Source of the DNA: Exiguobacterium alkaliphilum 12/1
GTDB lineage: Bacteria; Bacillota; Bacilli; Exiguobacteriales; Exiguobacteriaceae
Length of the DNA: 64,000 bases
Direction of reading: 5' to 3'
Assembly (NCBI RefSeq): GCF_000714435.1
Contig: NZ_JJMW01000063.1
Span: 84,249-148,248, forward strand
In this document: positions 36,324 to 44,472 of the stretch, piece after piece
Layout: the number at the start of each line of letters is the position of its first letter
Numbering within the stretch: position 1 is the first letter of the stretch
Translations under genes and position numbers: made by a program
The notes under the pieces: model-generated
What the model was told of the DNA's origin: nothing
Database searches by the model: none
Seen by the model: only the letters and a program-made list of their open reading frames with translations

Positions 36324-37526
36324 TTACTTCGCTTCCAAACGACGTGAGACAGCGGTCAAGATAGCAGCGAGTATGACCATAAGACCACCAATCCATGGCG
36401 TATGGACAAGACCAATCGAGTCCGCAACAATTCCGCCGATGGTCGCACCGAGCGCGATGCCGATGTTGAAGGCGGCGATGTTGAGCGCCGACGCGACATC
36501 GACCGCGGCCGGTACATATTTTTCAGCGAGTTGTACAATATATAGCTGAAGTCCAGGTACGTTCATGAAGGCGAGCAGTCCCATCAACATGATGGCGATG
36601 AGGCCCGCGACTTTGAACGGAATCATGAACGACATGACGATCATGACGGCCGCGTGGACGATGAACATATAGAACAACGCCTTGGCCGGGTTTTCATTGG
36701 CGAATTTACCGCCCGCCCAGTTGCCGATGGCGACGGCGATTCCGTAGACGAGCAGGACGATACTAATCAAGCTCGGACTGATGTTCGTCACGTCCTGTAA
36801 AATCGGTGTCAAATACGTGAAGGCGACGAACGTGCCGCCGTAACCGAGCGCGGTGATCAAGAAGCCGAGTAGGATACGGCCGTTCGTGAGCAATTTCAAC
36901 ATATCCGAGAACTTCGCCGGCGGTGACTGTTTCAAGTCGTTCGGGATCAAGAAGAAGCTGGCGATGATTGAGACGACCCCGAGTGCGGCGACGGCGAAGA
37001 ACGTGGCGCGCCATCCGAACGCCTGCCCGATGAACGTGCCGAGCGGGACGCCGGTGACGGTCGCGACCGTCAAGCCGGTGAACATGAGGGCGATGGCACT
37101 CGCCTTCTTTTGTGGCGGGACGAGTTGGACGGCGATGGTCGCCCCAATCGAGAAGAAGACCCCGTGAGAAAAGGCGGTGATGAACCGGGCGGCGATCAGC
37201 AGTTCAAAACTCGTTGACAGGGCGGAAACCAAGTTTCCGATAATAAAGACGACCATGAGTGTCATGAGTAGCGTCTTGCGATTCATCCGGTTCGTGAGCG
37301 CGGTTAAAATTGGTGCGCCGAGGGCGACGCCGATCGCGTAACCGGAGATGATGAGACCGGCGAGCGTGATGCCGATATTCAAGTCACTGGCGATCGAGGC
37401 GAGCAGTCCGACCGGAACGAACTCGGTCGTCCCAATGCCGAAGGCGCTGATGGCGAGGGCGAGCAAGGCCAGCCCCCCGTTTTTGGGTGCCTGTTCGTCG
37501 ACAGGCTGTGTGTATGGTTCATTCAT
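36324..37526 (-). CDS. MFS transporter (AraJ/YdhP-type drug or sugar efflux)
   Basis: 400 residues, twelve transmembrane helices of the major facilitator type. FGIGTTEFVPVGLLASIASD near residue 29 is the signature of the DHA1 group that includes AraJ, YdhP and YdeA-like exporters; TNRMNRKTLL near 85 is the loop 2-3 motif. It probably exports small molecules. It is divergent from an HxlR regulator, which suggests regulated expression. AGGA lies upstream of the ATG. Confidence 0.88.
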   Translation of the reverse strand: MNEPYTQPVDEQAPKNGGLALLALAISAFGIGTTEFVPVGLLASIASDLNIGITLAGLIISGYAIGVALGAPILTALTNRMNRKTLLMTLMVVFIIGNLVSALSTSFELLIAARFITAFSHGVFFSIGATIAVQLVPPQKKASAIALMFTGLTVATVTGVPLGTFIGQAFGWRATFFAVAALGVVSIIASFFLIPNDLKQSPPAKFSDMLKLLTNGRILLGFLITALGYGGTFVAFTYLTPILQDVTNISPSLISIVLLVYGIAVAIGNWAGGKFANENPAKALFYMFIVHAAVMIVMSFMIPFKVAGLIAIMLMGLLAFMNVPGLQLYIVQLAEKYVPAAVDVASALNIAAFNIGIALGATIGGIVADSIGLVHTPWIGGLMVILAAILTAVSRRLEAK

Positions 37527-37667
37527 GAGTCATTCCTCCTAAAAAATGGTTGATGAGACGAGGGCCCTTCGTCTCGAGGCAGCTCGAGCATCTCAATCTC
37601 CTCTATTGTCCAGTACGGTCGAAAAAGAACCTTACTGTCTCAAGAAGCAGTTACGGATGAGATGGAC

Positions 37668-37696
37668 TTGTATAACTGAGCTACAGTTGCTATCAT
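37668..37696 (+). promoter_or_regulatory. Predicted sigma-A promoter of hxlR-type gene
   Basis: TTGTAT and TATCAT are separated by 17 bases and lie about 90 bases before the ATG. Confidence 0.5.
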
Positions 37697-37720
37697 AAGT
37701 CCAGCGAATTCAGTTGGGAA

Positions 37721-37756
37721 GTACGCACTTTCAAGTACGATAGGCACCGAAAAGTA
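37721..37756 (+). promoter_or_regulatory. GTAC-box cluster, candidate HxlR operator
   Basis: Three GTAC boxes at 37721, 37735 and 37753 lie between the predicted promoter and the regulator start: GTACGCACTTTCAAGTAC, then GATAGGCACCGAAAAGTAC. HxlR proteins often bind inverted repeats with short GTAC- or TAC-like arms, so autorepression is plausible. Confidence 0.45.
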
Positions 37757-37785
37757 CCTACCCCGGCCCATAAGGAGGAACCATC

Positions 37786-38112
37786 ATGCCATACAACATC
37801 CCGGTCGAGGCGACGCTCGACGTCATCGGCGGCAAATGGAAAGTCGTCATCATGTGTCATCTCATCAAAGGCGAACGCCGGACGAGCGAATTGAAAAAGC
37901 TCATGCCGAACATCACGCAAAAAATGCTCACGCAACAATTGCGCGAGCTCGAGGCAGATGGGGTCATCATCCGCACCGTCTATGAACAAGTTCCACCGAA
38001 AGTCGTTTACTCGCTTTCGGACTACGGATGGTCGCTCCAACCGATTTTGGATGCGATGTGTGCGTGGGGAGAGGGACATATCGAACAGACAGGCGAAGAC
38101 GTCATCTCCTAA
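37786..38112 (+). CDS. HxlR-family winged-helix regulator
   Basis: 108 residues, the usual length. The HxlR signature is clear: VEATLDVIGGKWKVVIMCHL, RRTSELKKLMPNITQKMLTQ, QLRELEADGVIIR and VVYSLSDYGWSL. Some relatives (YodB, HypR) sense electrophiles through an N-terminal cysteine; here the cysteines are Cys24 and Cys92, not the YodB Cys6. AAGGAGGAA precedes the ATG. The divergent MFS gene is the likely target, and the downstream cupin gene lies past a terminator. Confidence 0.9.
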   Translation: MPYNIPVEATLDVIGGKWKVVIMCHLIKGERRTSELKKLMPNITQKMLTQQLRELEADGVIIRTVYEQVPPKVVYSLSDYGWSLQPILDAMCAWGEGHIEQTGEDVIS

Positions 38113-38117
38113 TCAAT

Positions 38118-38147
38118 CGGTCGCACAATAGGGTGCGGCCGTTTTTT
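38118..38147 (+). terminator. Terminator of hxlR-type gene
   Basis: CGGTCGCAC pairs with GTGCGGCCG with one mismatch, followed by six T. Confidence 0.85.
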
Positions 38148-38192
38148 GTTGGCTCAACTCGGGTACAGTCACAGAGACAAGGAGGGGACAAC

Positions 38193-38696
38193 ATGGAAGT
38201 GAAAGCGTATCGATTTGAAGATGACGGTTCAATCCCGAACAACCCGTATTTTCCGGTGTTGTTATATAAAGAAGCGTTCGCCGAGACCGATGCCATCCAA
38301 TCGACGTTCGAGAACAACGGTTGGGGCAACAGCTGGGTGAACGGGGTGTTCGACTATCACCATTATCACAGCAACACGCATGAAGTGCTCGGCGTGAAGT
38401 CAGGACGGGCGACGGTGCAGCTCGGCGGGGCGACGGGGGATCTCGTCTCGCTCCAGGCGGGAGATGTCTTGATTTTGCCGGCAGGGACCGGTCACCGCCG
38501 ATTGGAGGCGAGTGAAGACTTCGCCATCGTCGGGGCGTATCCGGACGGACGCGACTACGACACGTTGACGGGGAACCCGGAAGAACGGCCGGACAACGTG
38601 AATCGAATCGAAACGATTGCCAAACCGGAGACCGACCCCGTGTTCGGGACGGCTGGTCCGTTGCATACCGAATGGAACAAGGAGGAGACGACATGA
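38193..38696 (+). CDS. Cupin-domain protein (YjlB-like)
   Basis: 167 residues, a single cupin barrel. The metal-site histidines are in FDYHHYHSNTHEVLGVKSG, the first cupin motif, and GDVLILPAGTGHR is the second. It resembles Bacillus YjlB. Role unknown; possibly a small-molecule isomerase or dioxygenase. GGAGGGG precedes the ATG at 38193. Its stop overlaps the aldo/keto reductase start as ATGA, so the two probably work together. Confidence 0.85.
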   Translation: MEVKAYRFEDDGSIPNNPYFPVLLYKEAFAETDAIQSTFENNGWGNSWVNGVFDYHHYHSNTHEVLGVKSGRATVQLGGATGDLVSLQAGDVLILPAGTGHRRLEASEDFAIVGAYPDGRDYDTLTGNPEERPDNVNRIETIAKPETDPVFGTAGPLHTEWNKEETT

Positions 38697-39583
38697 ACCG
38701 CATTCCACATTCATTGATTTTAGCGACCTTGAAGCAACAGGTCGTCACGTTACCGGACGGGCGCGAGGTACGTACGCTCGGACAAGGCACGTGGCGGATG
38801 GGTGACGACGACTCAAAACGAAAAGCTGAGATCGAGGCGCTCCAAACGGGGCTCGATTGCGGGTTGCACGTCATCGACACGGCCGAGATGTACGGGGAAG
38901 GGAAGGCCGAGTCGCTCGTCGGCGAAGCGATTCGAGACCGGCGCGACGACGTCTTCCTCGTCTCGAAAGTGTATCCACATAACGCCGGTGGCGACAAACT
39001 CGTCCAGGCGTGTGACGCCACGCTCGAGCGGCTCGGGACGGACTACCTCGACCTGTACTTGCTCCACTGGCGCGGCGACATCCCGCTCGAGGAGACGGTC
39101 GACGGGCTCGAGCGGTTGAAGGCGGACGGGAAGATTCGGGCGTGGGGCGTCTCGAACTTTGACGTCGACGATATGAAGGAGCTGCTCGCCTTGCCGAACG
39201 GGAAGCATTGCGCGGTCAACCAAGTGCTGTATCACCTCGGCAGCCGCGGCATCGAGCACGACTTGCTGCCGTTCCACGAAGAACAAGGCATCCCGGTCAT
39301 GGCCTATTCACCGCTCGCTGAAGGAAGCGATGTGAAGGAGAAAATCTTTAACGACGAGACAGTGAACCGGATCGCCGAGGCGTATAGTGCGACACCAGCT
39401 CAAATTCTGCTCGCGTGGACGACGCGGAGCGGCAACGTCATCGCCATCCCGAAAGCAGGGCAGGCGGCGCACGTCGAAGAGAACGGCGCGGCGATGCTCC
39501 TCAACTTGAGCGAGGACGATTTAGATGCACTCGACGAAGCGTTCCCACCACCGAGCGGGAAAGAACCGCTCGATGTGATTTGA
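38693..39583 (+). CDS. Aldo/keto reductase
   Basis: 296 residues, NADPH-dependent TIM-barrel reductase. The catalytic tetrad can be followed: Asp and Tyr in HVIDTAEMYGEGKAE, Lys in FLVSKVYPHN and His in LYLLHWRGD. The C-terminal cofactor region VIAIPKAGQAAHVEEN is present. AAGGAGG precedes the ATG. The ATGA overlap with the cupin gene implies a shared pathway, perhaps sugar or aldehyde conversion. Confidence 0.9.
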   Translation: MNRIPHSLILATLKQQVVTLPDGREVRTLGQGTWRMGDDDSKRKAEIEALQTGLDCGLHVIDTAEMYGEGKAESLVGEAIRDRRDDVFLVSKVYPHNAGGDKLVQACDATLERLGTDYLDLYLLHWRGDIPLEETVDGLERLKADGKIRAWGVSNFDVDDMKELLALPNGKHCAVNQVLYHLGSRGIEHDLLPFHEEQGIPVMAYSPLAEGSDVKEKIFNDETVNRIAEAYSATPAQILLAWTTRSGNVIAIPKAGQAAHVEENGAAMLLNLSEDDLDALDEAFPPPSGKEPLDVI

Positions 39584-39585
39584 CG

Positions 39586-39620
39586 AAAATGGGTGAGCCT
39601 TTGGGCTTACCCATTTTTTA
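39586..39620. terminator. Bidirectional terminator between aldo/keto reductase and lrp
   Basis: AAAATGGGTGAGCC pairs with GGGCTTACCCATTTT around a short loop, with T and A runs on the two sides. Confidence 0.85.
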
Positions 39621-40038
39621 TGTCGACTTCAGAGAAGACGAACGTCGTCTTCGTGTGCGCGTAGGGAATCGCGTCATCGATGAACTGTTCGGCTTCAGCG
39701 AACGTGGTAAAGCGCATCTTCAGGAGGAAACAAGCATCCCCAGAGACCCGATAGCAAAACGCGATGTTCGGATACGCCTGAAGGAAACGGGTGAACGCCT
39801 CGTAGTTCCCGTTCTTCACGGTCGCCTCAATCAGACAGTGAATCGGTTGGCCAAGTAAATCGTGGTCGAGCTCGATCGTATATCCTTTGATGACACCGAA
39901 CGACTCGAGCCGACGGACGCGTTCGCCGACGGACGGGGCCGACAAGTTGATGCGACGTCCGAGTTCACTCATCGACAGACGGCTGTCTTTCGTCAATTCA
40001 TCCAGCAGAAGACGGTCCGTTTCATCAATTTTTAGCAT
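39607..40038 (-). CDS. Lrp/AsnC-family transcriptional regulator
   Basis: 143 residues. An N-terminal helix-turn-helix (DETDRLLLDELTKDSRLSMS, SAPSVGERVRRLE) is followed by the RAM ligand-binding domain (CYRVSGDACFLLKMRF). Members sense amino acids and form octamers. AAGGAGGAA precedes the ATG. It is divergent from the AhpD-like gene, which may be a target. Confidence 0.9.
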   Translation of the reverse strand: MLKIDETDRLLLDELTKDSRLSMSELGRRINLSAPSVGERVRRLESFGVIKGYTIELDHDLLGQPIHCLIEATVKNGNYEAFTRFLQAYPNIAFCYRVSGDACFLLKMRFTTFAEAEQFIDDAIPYAHTKTTFVFSEVDIKNG

Positions 40039-40153
40039 CGAATGAATTCCTCCTTATCTCGTTCTGTTTGCTATGTATTGTACCGTGAACACGTTAAGGA
40101 TGAAATGGGAAACTCGACACATGGCTTCTATACTTGGAGAAGGAGGTGATGAA

Positions 40154-40582
40154 ATGAGTCGAATCGAACCAGCCCGTAACGGCGATACGCCATTCGAGCG
40201 ATTGCTCGGTCATGACGAGAAGGTGATGCGACAATGGTCCGCGCTCGGAGACACGTTAGCAGGTGGAGGGAAACTGTCTACCGCATTGAAAGAACAAGTT
40301 CGACGGACGCTCGCGCAACAGAACGGGTGCGACTACTGTAAGGCGAAAGGGAAGCCTGAACCGGAAGCGTTTGATGAGCGGACGGCACTCGCCGTCGGAT
40401 TCGCCGATGTGTTCATCCAACTGAAAGGCGATACACCGGCCTCGTCAATCCGTGTGCTCCAAGACGTCTTCACGGATGCCGAGATCAGTGAACTCTGTGC
40501 CTTTATCGCCTTCATGACGGCCTCGCAATACGTCGGGGCGATGCTCGGATTGGAACGAGAAAACCCACTCACGTCAATGTGA
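40154..40582 (+). CDS. Carboxymuconolactone decarboxylase / AhpD-like protein
   Basis: 142 residues of the CMD family. The redox-type Cys pair lies in QNGCDYCKAKG (CxxC), as in AhpD, but the usual following His is not obvious. It may act in peroxide defence, or may be an uncharacterised CMD protein. GGAGGTGATGAA is next to the ATG at 40154, an exceptionally complete ribosome binding site. Confidence 0.8.
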   Translation: MSRIEPARNGDTPFERLLGHDEKVMRQWSALGDTLAGGGKLSTALKEQVRRTLAQQNGCDYCKAKGKPEPEAFDERTALAVGFADVFIQLKGDTPASSIRVLQDVFTDAEISELCAFIAFMTASQYVGAMLGLERENPLTSM

Positions 40583-40597
40583 GTGGGTTCGTTTTAG
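40556..40597. terminator. Bidirectional terminator
   Basis: AACCCACTCAC pairs with GTGAGTGGGTT around GTCAAT, flanked by A and T runs. It separates the AhpD-like gene and pepF. Confidence 0.85.
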
Positions 40598-42288
40598 TTT
40601 GCGAGCGGATGCTTCAACAAATAGTCTTCAATCTGCTCGAGCGTTTCTTTCAACACGCCGTCCTCAAACGGCGACTTGAGCCCGGCCAATTCGACGAGCT
40701 CGAGGAACGAGCGGCTGCCGCCGGCCTGGCAGAGCGTGAGGTAATCGTTCCACGCCGCCTCGCGGTCCTCATGCATGCGTACCCAGAACTGGAACGCACA
40801 CACTTGTGCGAGCGTGTAGTCGATATAGTAGAACGGGCTTTGGAAGATGTGGCCTTGTTGGTGCCACCATGTCCCTGACTCGAGATACGCGTTCTCCTCA
40901 TAGTCACGGTGCGGGAGGTACACCTTCTCGAGGTCACGCCATGCTTGGCGACGCTCCGCCGCCGTCATGTCCGGATTCCGGTAGATGACGTGTTGGAACT
41001 CGTCGACGAGGACACCGTATGGGAGGAACGTGACGCTACCGGCGAGGTGATTGAACTTATACTTGTCGACTTGGTCGCCGAAGAACAGCTCCATCCATGG
41101 CCAACAGAAGAACTCCATCGACATCGAATGGATCTCACACGCCTCGTACGTCGGGAACGCGTATTCCGGCGTCTTCAAATGACGGCTCTCGTACACTTGG
41201 AAGGCGTGGCCGACCTCGTGCGTCAAGACGTCGATGTCCCCGGCCGTGCCGTTGAAGTTCGAGAAGATGAACGGGAGTCCTTCAGACGGTAAATATGTGC
41301 AGTAGCCGCCGCCTGACTTGCCCGGTTTTGCCGTCAAATCGAGGGCACCGCGCTCTTGCATGTACTGGAAGAACGCATCTGTCTCATTCGACAGCTCCTT
41401 ATACATCGTGTTGCCGCCTTCGATGATGAACGCTTCGTCGCCTTGCGGCGTGGCGTTGCCGTCCGGGAAAACGAACGACTCGTCGTAGTACGTGAGCGTG
41501 TCGACACCGATCCGTTTCGCTTGTTTCTCTTTTAAACTCGAGGCGAGCGGGACGATGACGTCACGGACTTGTTTCCGGAAGTTTGCGACGTTCGACTCGT
41601 CGTAGCCGACGCGTTGCATCCGGGCATAGCCGAGCTCGACGAACGACGGGAAGCCGAGGGTGTGGGCGATGTCGGTACGGACCCGGACGAGTTCGCCGTA
41701 GATGCGGTCGAGCTCTTCTCCGTTATCGCTTAAATATGTATAGCGTGCCTCTGATGCCGCTTTTCGTACCGAACGATCAGGGGACTGGAGGTATGGACCG
41801 AACTGGGACAAGTTGAGCGTCTTGCCGTCGAACTCGATTTGAGCGGCCGACATGACTTTCTGATAGCTCGTCGAAAGTCGGTTCTCTTCCTGCAGTTTCG
41901 GGATGAGCGACTCATCGAACGTTTTGAGCGCGCGTTCGGCGAGCTCGAACAGTTGGCTGCCCCATTCTTCTTCAAGTTGGCTACGCAGCTCGTGCTCGGT
42001 CAAGACGCGGTAATACGCCTGCACTTCTTTCTCGTACACCGGCAACGCATCGTCAAAGAACGTCTGCTCGGCCTCGTAAAATGCGTCGCGCGTGTCGACT
42101 GAGTGGCGAATCGCGACGAGTTGACTTTGCGTCTCAAAATCGTTCCGCTCCTTGTTGATTTGGCGAATGAGTTCGTTCGCTTCTTCGAGTGTGCTCGCTT
42201 GTTGCAATTCGACTGAATAGTCCGACAATCGGCTGTTTAGAGCGTCCAAGTCGGGCCGTGCATATGACAATTTTGTGAAAGTCGTCAT
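40594..42288 (-). CDS. M3-family oligoendopeptidase (PepF-like)
   Basis: 564 residues, a cytoplasmic zinc peptidase of the M3 family. The HExxH zinc motif is THEVGHAFQ (His357, Glu358, His361), and the third ligand is expected in TYEACEIHSMSMEF about 25 residues later. It degrades short peptides. The ATG at 42288 has GGAGGC upstream; the ATG at 42303 does not. Single gene. Confidence 0.9.
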   Translation of the reverse strand: MTTFTKLSYARPDLDALNSRLSDYSVELQQASTLEEANELIRQINKERNDFETQSQLVAIRHSVDTRDAFYEAEQTFFDDALPVYEKEVQAYYRVLTEHELRSQLEEEWGSQLFELAERALKTFDESLIPKLQEENRLSTSYQKVMSAAQIEFDGKTLNLSQFGPYLQSPDRSVRKAASEARYTYLSDNGEELDRIYGELVRVRTDIAHTLGFPSFVELGYARMQRVGYDESNVANFRKQVRDVIVPLASSLKEKQAKRIGVDTLTYYDESFVFPDGNATPQGDEAFIIEGGNTMYKELSNETDAFFQYMQERGALDLTAKPGKSGGGYCTYLPSEGLPFIFSNFNGTAGDIDVLTHEVGHAFQVYESRHLKTPEYAFPTYEACEIHSMSMEFFCWPWMELFFGDQVDKYKFNHLAGSVTFLPYGVLVDEFQHVIYRNPDMTAAERRQAWRDLEKVYLPHRDYEENAYLESGTWWHQQGHIFQSPFYYIDYTLAQVCAFQFWVRMHEDREAAWNDYLTLCQAGGSRSFLELVELAGLKSPFEDGVLKETLEQIEDYLLKHPLAN

Positions 42289-42371
42289 TGTAAGCGCCTC
42301 CATGATGTGAAATTTTTATAAAGTGTAAAAAGGGCTTGCAAAAGCGATTGCACACTCGTATCCTTACGATG

Positions 42372-42385
42372 TGTAAACGAATTCG
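42372..42385 (+). promoter_or_regulatory. Possible cre-like site upstream of crr
   Basis: TGTAAACGAATTCG matches the CcpA consensus TGWAANCGNTNWCA at 12 of 14 positions, 110 bases before crr. Another half-similar palindrome (TGCAAAAGCGATTGCA, 42339-42354) lies nearby. Weak evidence. Confidence 0.25.
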
Positions 42386-42494
42386 CACTACCTTAAGACT
42401 ACTATACCGTTTCTAAGGTAGGGATTGAAGTGCGAGCTTTTCGGGTATAAAAGCTAAGACTTTGATTAACAGAACATGTTGGAGGGATTAAGCT

Positions 42495-42995
42495 ATGGGA
42501 TTCTTTAAAAAACTTTTTGGTGGTAAAGAAGAACAACTTAACGCGGTTTCACCGCTTACAGGAAAGGTCATCGACATCACGAACGTTCCTGACCAAGTGT
42601 TCTCACAAAAAATGATGGGCGACGGCATCGCAGTCGAGCCGACAGACGGCAAAGTCGTCTCACCAGTCAACGGGACAATCGCGACAGTGTTCCCAACGAA
42701 ACACGCGATCGGTATCAACGCGGATAACGGTGCGGAGTACTTGATCCACATCGGCCTCGACACGGTCAACCTTAAAGGAGAAGGCTTCGAGACGCACGTG
42801 ACAGAAGGCCAAGCGGTCAAAGCGGGCGACACGCTCGTCACGTTCGACCTTGATTTCATCAAAGCGAACGCGCCATCGACGATCACACCGGTGATCATCA
42901 CGAACCACGACAGCTTCGCAGTGAACAAGCTCGTCGCAGAAGGCGACAACGTGACGGCCGGCTCGTCTGAAGTCGTCGAATTGACGAAGAAATAA
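42495..42995 (+). CDS. crr: PTS glucose-type EIIA component (Crr)
   Basis: 166 residues, a complete EIIA-Glc domain. His85 in EYLIHIGLDTV is the phosphorylation site and His70 in FPTKHAIG its partner. It receives phosphate from HPr and passes it to sugar-specific EIIB domains. TreP at 59.4 kb has no EIIA domain, so this is its likely donor. GGAGGGATTAAGCT precedes the ATG. Single gene with its own terminator. Confidence 0.93.
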   Translation: MGFFKKLFGGKEEQLNAVSPLTGKVIDITNVPDQVFSQKMMGDGIAVEPTDGKVVSPVNGTIATVFPTKHAIGINADNGAEYLIHIGLDTVNLKGEGFETHVTEGQAVKAGDTLVTFDLDFIKANAPSTITPVIITNHDSFAVNKLVAEGDNVTAGSSEVVELTKK

Positions 42996-43008
42996 GATGA
43001 TTTTCTTG

Positions 43009-43040
43009 CTCGGAGGCAGTCGCTTCCGAGTATTTTTTTG
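43009..43040 (+). terminator. Terminator of crr
   Basis: CTCGGAGGC pairs with GCTTCCGAG with a G-U pair, followed after two bases by a T run. Confidence 0.8.
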
Positions 43041-43080
43041 TCGTTTCGGGAACTATAATGAGAGAGAGGGGGAGAGACAT

Positions 43081-43680
43081 GTGGATGGAAAGAACGCACC
43101 GTACCGGGGTTACGGGGATCGGATTCGGATTTTACGTGAGCGGGCCGGCATCTCGATTGAGGCGCTCGCCGACAAGCTCGGGGTCGCGCCGTACTTTATT
43201 CGCCGGACCGAACTGAGCGAAGTGTACCCGACGATGCCTTACATAGAGGCGCTCGCCGAGGCGCTCCAGATTGACGCGAACTACTTGGCCCGCCACATTT
43301 GGACGGGAGAGTCGCTGAAAGTGCTCATGAAAGGGAAAGTCCCTGAAATCGAACAGATGCGACTCGCCTATGACGAGGCGATGCACGGCAAGTCGACCGA
43401 GGACATGCAGCTCGAGCTCGAGGCGAGGATGCGCATCTTTGATTTGATGCACGAGGAGGAGTTGCGTCGCATCTTCGCCGAAGACGAAGAACCGACGAAC
43501 CATCACGCGCTCGAGGCACTCGTCGACGCCGTGCTCGACCTCGGTCGGGCCCAGGACACGTCGCACCGGCTCGTCCCGTTCGCCCGTTACGTCGACCGGC
43601 TCGTCCCGGAGCAGTTCACCGAGAACTCGTTCCAGTACACGGAGTTCGGGGTCGTCACCAAATCGTATCGATTGCAATGA
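43081..43680 (+). CDS. XRE-family helix-turn-helix protein
   Basis: 199 residues from GTG at 43081, with AGGGGGAGA upstream; the longer frame starts inside the crr terminator. The XRE domain is at about 10-65 (IRILRERAGISIEALADKLG, YIEALAEALQIDANYL). The C-terminal 130 residues are acidic and helical without a known domain. Target unknown. Confidence 0.75.
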   Translation: MDGKNAPYRGYGDRIRILRERAGISIEALADKLGVAPYFIRRTELSEVYPTMPYIEALAEALQIDANYLARHIWTGESLKVLMKGKVPEIEQMRLAYDEAMHGKSTEDMQLELEARMRIFDLMHEEELRRIFAEDEEPTNHHALEALVDAVLDLGRAQDTSHRLVPFARYVDRLVPEQFTENSFQYTEFGVVTKSYRLQ

Positions 43681-43733
43681 AAACACGGACTACAAGTTCG
43701 TGTTTTTTTATTTAGGAAGGAGGTGTAAATTTC

Positions 43734-43937
43734 ATGAAACAGAATAGTACGGATAATGGTGAAGGACGAGCAATTGAATCGTATCGAGCGGCCGAACGCG
43801 AATTTAGAGAATTAATGTTTTACGGTCAAAAGCTAAGTAAACGAGAGAAGACAATGCTGTCATTGAAACTTGACGAGTTACTTGATGCATCGATGATTTA
43901 TCATCAGCAGATTGGACGAGAGCAAAGTAAAAAATAA
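43734..43937 (+). CDS. Spo0E-like aspartyl-phosphate phosphatase
   Basis: 67 residues. The second half, LSLKLDELLDASMIYHQQ, follows the Spo0E pattern in which S-x-x-L-D helices hold the catalytic Asp residues. In Bacillus the family dephosphorylates Spo0A. If the genus call is right, the host does not sporulate, so the target would be another response regulator. AAGGAGGTG lies before the ATG. Confidence 0.6.
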   Translation: MKQNSTDNGEGRAIESYRAAEREFRELMFYGQKLSKREKTMLSLKLDELLDASMIYHQQIGREQSKK

Positions 43938-43984
43938 ATAGAAGAGGAGTCAAGACCACACGTCTTGACTCCTCTTCTTCATTT
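43935..43984. terminator. Bidirectional terminator
   Basis: GAAGAGGAGTCAAGAC and GTCTTGACTCCTCTTC form a perfect 16-bp stem around CACAC, with A and T runs on the two sides. Confidence 0.92.
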
Positions 43985-44409
43985 TAGCGCGACATGCGCG
44001 CTTCATAACGGACTTTCGGTTTTGTCCCGGCGAGTAAGAAGCCGAGCACGATGTTCAGAATCGTGAGCACCCATCCGACGTAACCGAACGTGTAGGCGAG
44101 GCTCGCGACCATCGTCTGCCAGTCGAGTAAGGAAGCGGCGTCACCTCGTACGGTGAAGCGGATGATCGTGAACCCGACGAGCGTCGTCGCCGTGATCAAA
44201 ATCCCGATCCAGGCCCCACCGAACCGCGACGTCTGGGCACGCCGGCTGACCGGGTACCAGAACGCAAGCGTTCCGAGGAACGTACTTCCCGCATATGCGA
44301 GCAAGATTTGCCACAACGCATCGGCTTCCAAGAAGACGGTGTAACAGATAAACGTCGTGAGCGTCGTCATGAATGTAAAAATCAAAGCTGCGAGTAATCG
44401 TGATCGCAT
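43984..44409 (-). CDS. Four-helix membrane protein of unknown function
   Basis: 141 residues with four transmembrane helices (about 5-26, 33-53, 68-88, 108-131) and a basic C-terminus. No motif recognised. ATG at 44409 chosen for GAGGAGG 9 bases upstream. It follows the ABC exporter genes by 63 bases on the same strand and could be cotranscribed. Confidence 0.68.
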   Translation of the reverse strand: MRSRLLAALIFTFMTTLTTFICYTVFLEADALWQILLAYAGSTFLGTLAFWYPVSRRAQTSRFGGAWIGILITATTLVGFTIIRFTVRGDAASLLDWQTMVASLAYTFGYVGWVLTILNIVLGFLLAGTKPKVRYEARMSR

Positions 44410-44472
44410 AGTTCGTTTCCTCCTCATTTTGCACATTCTTTAGAGTATACGAAAACGAAAATGCTGTAAACG

